64,000 bases of DNA from contig CAZQIZ010000002.1 in the NCBI GenBank assembly GCA_964593585.1, positions 1 through 64,000 on the forward strand, in the 5' to 3' direction. Of this stretch, positions 61,831 through 64,000 are shown in pieces. The position numbers were made by a program, and so were the translations under genes. Source of the DNA: JACQFV01 sp964593585. GTDB taxonomy: Bacteria; Zixibacteria; MSB-5A5; WJJR01. The stretch's first letter is position 1. Every line of letters starts with the position of its first letter. The notes below the pieces were generated by a model. It was not told the DNA's origin, searched no databases, and saw nothing but the letters and a program-made list of their open reading frames with translations.

Positions 61831-64000
61831 TTACTTCAACAGCACCATCTTCCGGGTTTCGTCCTTGTCCCCCAGCGAGAGGCGGTAGAAATAGACCCCG
61901 CTGGCCACCGAGAGACCATCCTCGTCAGTGCCGTCCCACGTGAACGAGTAACTTCCCTGTCCCGGCAATTCGCCGCGGTGCAGGGTTGTGACCTTCTGGC
62001 CAAGCACATTGAAGATCTCCAGGCGGCTGTCCACCGCGCCGGCGGCGTCGATCGAGAAGGTGATGACGGTCGCGGCGTTGAACGGGTTCGGGTAGTTCTG
62101 CTCCAGCGCAAACGAGCGGGGCAGCGGACCGATGCCGGCCACTTCGATCTTGTTGGCTTCGGGGTCGGCCAGTTTGGCCTCCTCGATGTGCGCGTTCGGC
62201 ACGGCACCTTCCGACATGGCCACCACCGGGATGCGCAGCAATTCGCCGTTGCCGGAACGGATCAGCGAGCCCTCCTGGAACGGATTGCGCAGCAACACCG
62301 CGCGCACGCTGCCGTTGCCGGCGCTGCGGTAGTAGAGGTTAACGCCCGCGGCCGAGCCGATCCGTTCGGGCGATCCCAGCGACATGGTCTTGCGGTCATA
62401 CTTGATGTCGAACTGCGCCCCGGCGACATCGCTGGGCAGATCGGCCGAGAGCCGGTACGATCCGTTGGGTCCGTCGTAGGGGTCATACGTCAGACTGACA
62501 ATTGCCGGCAGACCGGAAGCCAGGTTGTTGGAGGTCGCGGTCCCGTAGATGATGTTGATGATCTCGACCAGATCGAAGACGTCGACCAACGCATCCTGGA
62601 TCACGTCGGCGGCGACAAACTGCCGCATCGTGAAGGTGAAGTCGCCGAGAATGTAGCCGACCACGCTGACGGCGTCGGCGACATCGATACGGCCGTCGAC
62701 GTTGACGTCGCCGTAGAAGTCGACGAACACCTTGCCATTCTCGGTCGCCAGTTCAATCGACGATACATTCGGGTCGGGGTTGACCGACTCGAAGGCGTTT
62801 TCAAAGGTGATGTCGTAGGCGCCGGGCACGGCGTCACCGGGGATGTTGCCGACGACGTTGAACAGGACGCTGCTGTTGCCCGATGGGATTGCATCAGTAG
62901 CGAGCGAGAAGGCCACCACCCGCAGACGCCCCGGCACCTGGCCGAGGTTGTCGTAGATCGAGAAGCCATTCAGACGGTCGGTCGCCTGCAATTGGGTCGG
63001 CGTAAACGATGCCGGGTCGTAGACGAAGTCAAACTGCACGCCGTAGACCGATTGAATGGTCACAAAGTTGACGGGGATCACTACGCCGACGGTTCCCGGC
63101 ACACCGCCCTGCGGATCCAGAGACGGGGTCGAGGTGGTGAACAACTGGTCACGCGGTACTTCTGTGACATTGATGGTCACATTGCGCGGCGTGCTTTGCA
63201 GACCGGCGCTGTCGGTCGCCTGGAAGCTGACGACGAACGAGCCGGACTGGCTGAAGCTCGGCGTCCAACGGAACGTCCCAGTGGCCAGCGCCTTACCCCG
63301 GACGGGATTGTTCGGCGTGAAGGTGGCGCCGCTGGGCAGGTTGAAGGCCAGCAGACTGAGAGAGTCGCCGTCCGGGTCGGTCGCCGTGACCGTGAAGGTG
63401 AGAAGATCCCCCTGTCCGACGCTGACCGGCGAGGCCGGCTGCTGGACAACCGGCGCCCCTTGCGGCGGCGGCGTGTCGGTGGTGATCGTCACGCTTCCGT
63501 TGACAAGAGTCGGCCGTTTGAAAATGCGCGCGCGATAATCGGTCATCGTGTTAAACGACGACGGGAAGGAGGGGTCGTTCTCGAAGTTGATCGTCGTGGT
63601 ACCAGCAGTCGCCGCCGTTCGCACGCGCCATTTCGAACGAACGAAGGCGCCGCCTTGAGGAAGGTACAACGTGTTGACCGGGAAGAGATCAAAGTCCACG
63701 GCAATGAACGTCATTACAGCGCTCTCGGGTCGGCCGGCTGAGAATGTTTCGAACGAATGAGTGCGCAGCGACGACACTTCGGCGTTGATCGTCGTGTCCA
63801 GGCCCGAGATCGACGTGTCGGTCAGCGGCTCAATAAGCGACGCGTTAAAAGTGATGCGGAAATTGAACGCGCCGAGTGTGTCGACGTTGCGCAGGTAGAA
63901 GTCGACATTGAAGGTGTCGCCGGGCTGAACACCGGTGACGCTGATGGCGCGAATGGTGTCCAGCGTGGACGGGGTCTGCGCTTGGGCGGCCGGGGCGGCC
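61831..64000 (-). CDS. Cohesin-like / dockerin / T9SS-sorted surface protein, 5' end outside window
   Basis: The frame is open to the right edge, so the start is missing. The visible N-terminus (AAPAAQAQTPS) looks like the end of a signal peptide. The module order is: a first cohesin-like beta domain (GVQPGDTFNVDFYLRNVD onward), a Gln/Pro linker, an Ig-like repeat (PDGDSLSLLAFNLPSGATF), a second cohesin-like domain (VPGTVGVVIPVNFVTIQSVYGVQFDF), a dockerin-like pair (GDVNVDGRIDVADAVSVVGY and DVFDLVEIINIIYG), a third beta domain and a T9SS sorting domain (LEQNYPNPFNAATVITF to TRKMVLLK). It precedes the giant gene by 31 bp and could be its co-expressed scaffold. Cohesin identity is inferred from pattern only. 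Confidence 0.85.
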   Translation of the reverse strand, partial: AAPAAQAQTPSTLDTIRAISVTGVQPGDTFNVDFYLRNVDTLGAFNFRITFNASLIEPLTDTSISGLDTTINAEVSSLRTHSFETFSAGRPESAVMTFIAVDFDLFPVNTLYLPQGGAFVRSKWRVRTAATAGTTTINFENDPSFPSSFNTMTDYRARIFKRPTLVNGSVTITTDTPPPQGAPVVQQPASPVSVGQGDLLTFTVTATDPDGDSLSLLAFNLPSGATFTPNNPVRGKALATGTFRWTPSFSQSGSFVVSFQATDSAGLQSTPRNVTINVTEVPRDQLFTTSTPSLDPQGGVPGTVGVVIPVNFVTIQSVYGVQFDFVYDPASFTPTQLQATDRLNGFSIYDNLGQVPGRLRVVAFSLATDAIPSGNSSVLFNVVGNIPGDAVPGAYDITFENAFESVNPDPNVSSIELATENGKVFVDFYGDVNVDGRIDVADAVSVVGYILGDFTFTMRQFVAADVIQDALVDVFDLVEIINIIYGTATSNNLASGLPAIVSLTYDPYDGPNGSYRLSADLPSDVAGAQFDIKYDRKTMSLGSPERIGSAAGVNLYYRSAGNGSVRAVLLRNPFQEGSLIRSGNGELLRIPVVAMSEGAVPNAHIEEAKLADPEANKIEVAGIGPLPRSFALEQNYPNPFNAATVITFSIDAAGAVDSRLEIFNVLGQKVTTLHRGELPGQGSYSFTWDGTDEDGLSVASGVYFYRLSLGDKDETRKMVLLK

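Overview
The window looks like a chromosome segment of a GC-rich, LPS-bearing (diderm) bacterium of the FCB superphylum, possibly a Zixibacteria-type candidate phylum. The lineage is an inference. It rests on type IX secretion (T9SS) C-terminal sorting domains with an NYPNPFN core, dockerin-like C-termini, heptose/LPS and lipid A acyltransferase genes, and a short primary sigma factor. Almost every gene is on the minus strand. The plus-strand genes are a DUF3467 protein and an ECF sigma / DUF4097 / membrane protein cluster.

Left part (0-13 kb): a truncated BglII-type endonuclease remnant lies at the left edge. Next comes a glycine cleavage operon in the order gcvH, gcvPA, a thioredoxin-fold/TPR protein and gcvPB, with no gcvT. 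Then follow accC, a small zinc-ribbon protein, pilT, a secreted protein built from 34-residue SDYE repeats, accB with an aminopeptidase P, and the two separate halves of the ADP-heptose pathway enzyme (rfaE2, rfaE1).

Middle part (13-37 kb): cell-envelope genes come first: a secreted modular repeat protein, a heptosyltransferase, an LpxL-like acyltransferase, a gluzincin peptidase and an AsmA protein. A UPF0173 hydrolase, an ECF sigma factor and an M23 peptidase follow, then a 46-residue small ORF. Next is an unusual cluster of three bacterial-microcompartment vertex (BMC-P/EutN) genes with no shell hexamer or enzyme gene nearby. After it come a PiT phosphate transporter with its DUF47 partner, the ECF sigma operon in which the DUF4097 gene carries an in-frame TGA, a PadR-regulated membrane protein with a clear operator and promoter, the primary sigma factor (apparently with an ACG start), an HtrA protease and a GH35-like glycosidase.

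Right part (37-64 kb): a block of secreted, surface-type proteins. It holds a T9SS-sorted protein, a subtilisin-like protease with a Cys-containing dockerin-like tail, a roughly 1,800-residue Ig-like repeat protein ending in a dockerin, a 4,945-residue giant with 45 near-identical 93-residue Ig/cadherin-like repeats, and a right-edge-truncated protein combining cohesin-like modules, a dockerin and a T9SS sorting domain. Together they suggest a secreted adhesive or scaffolded surface assembly. Intrinsic terminators separate most transcription units and could be read directly.
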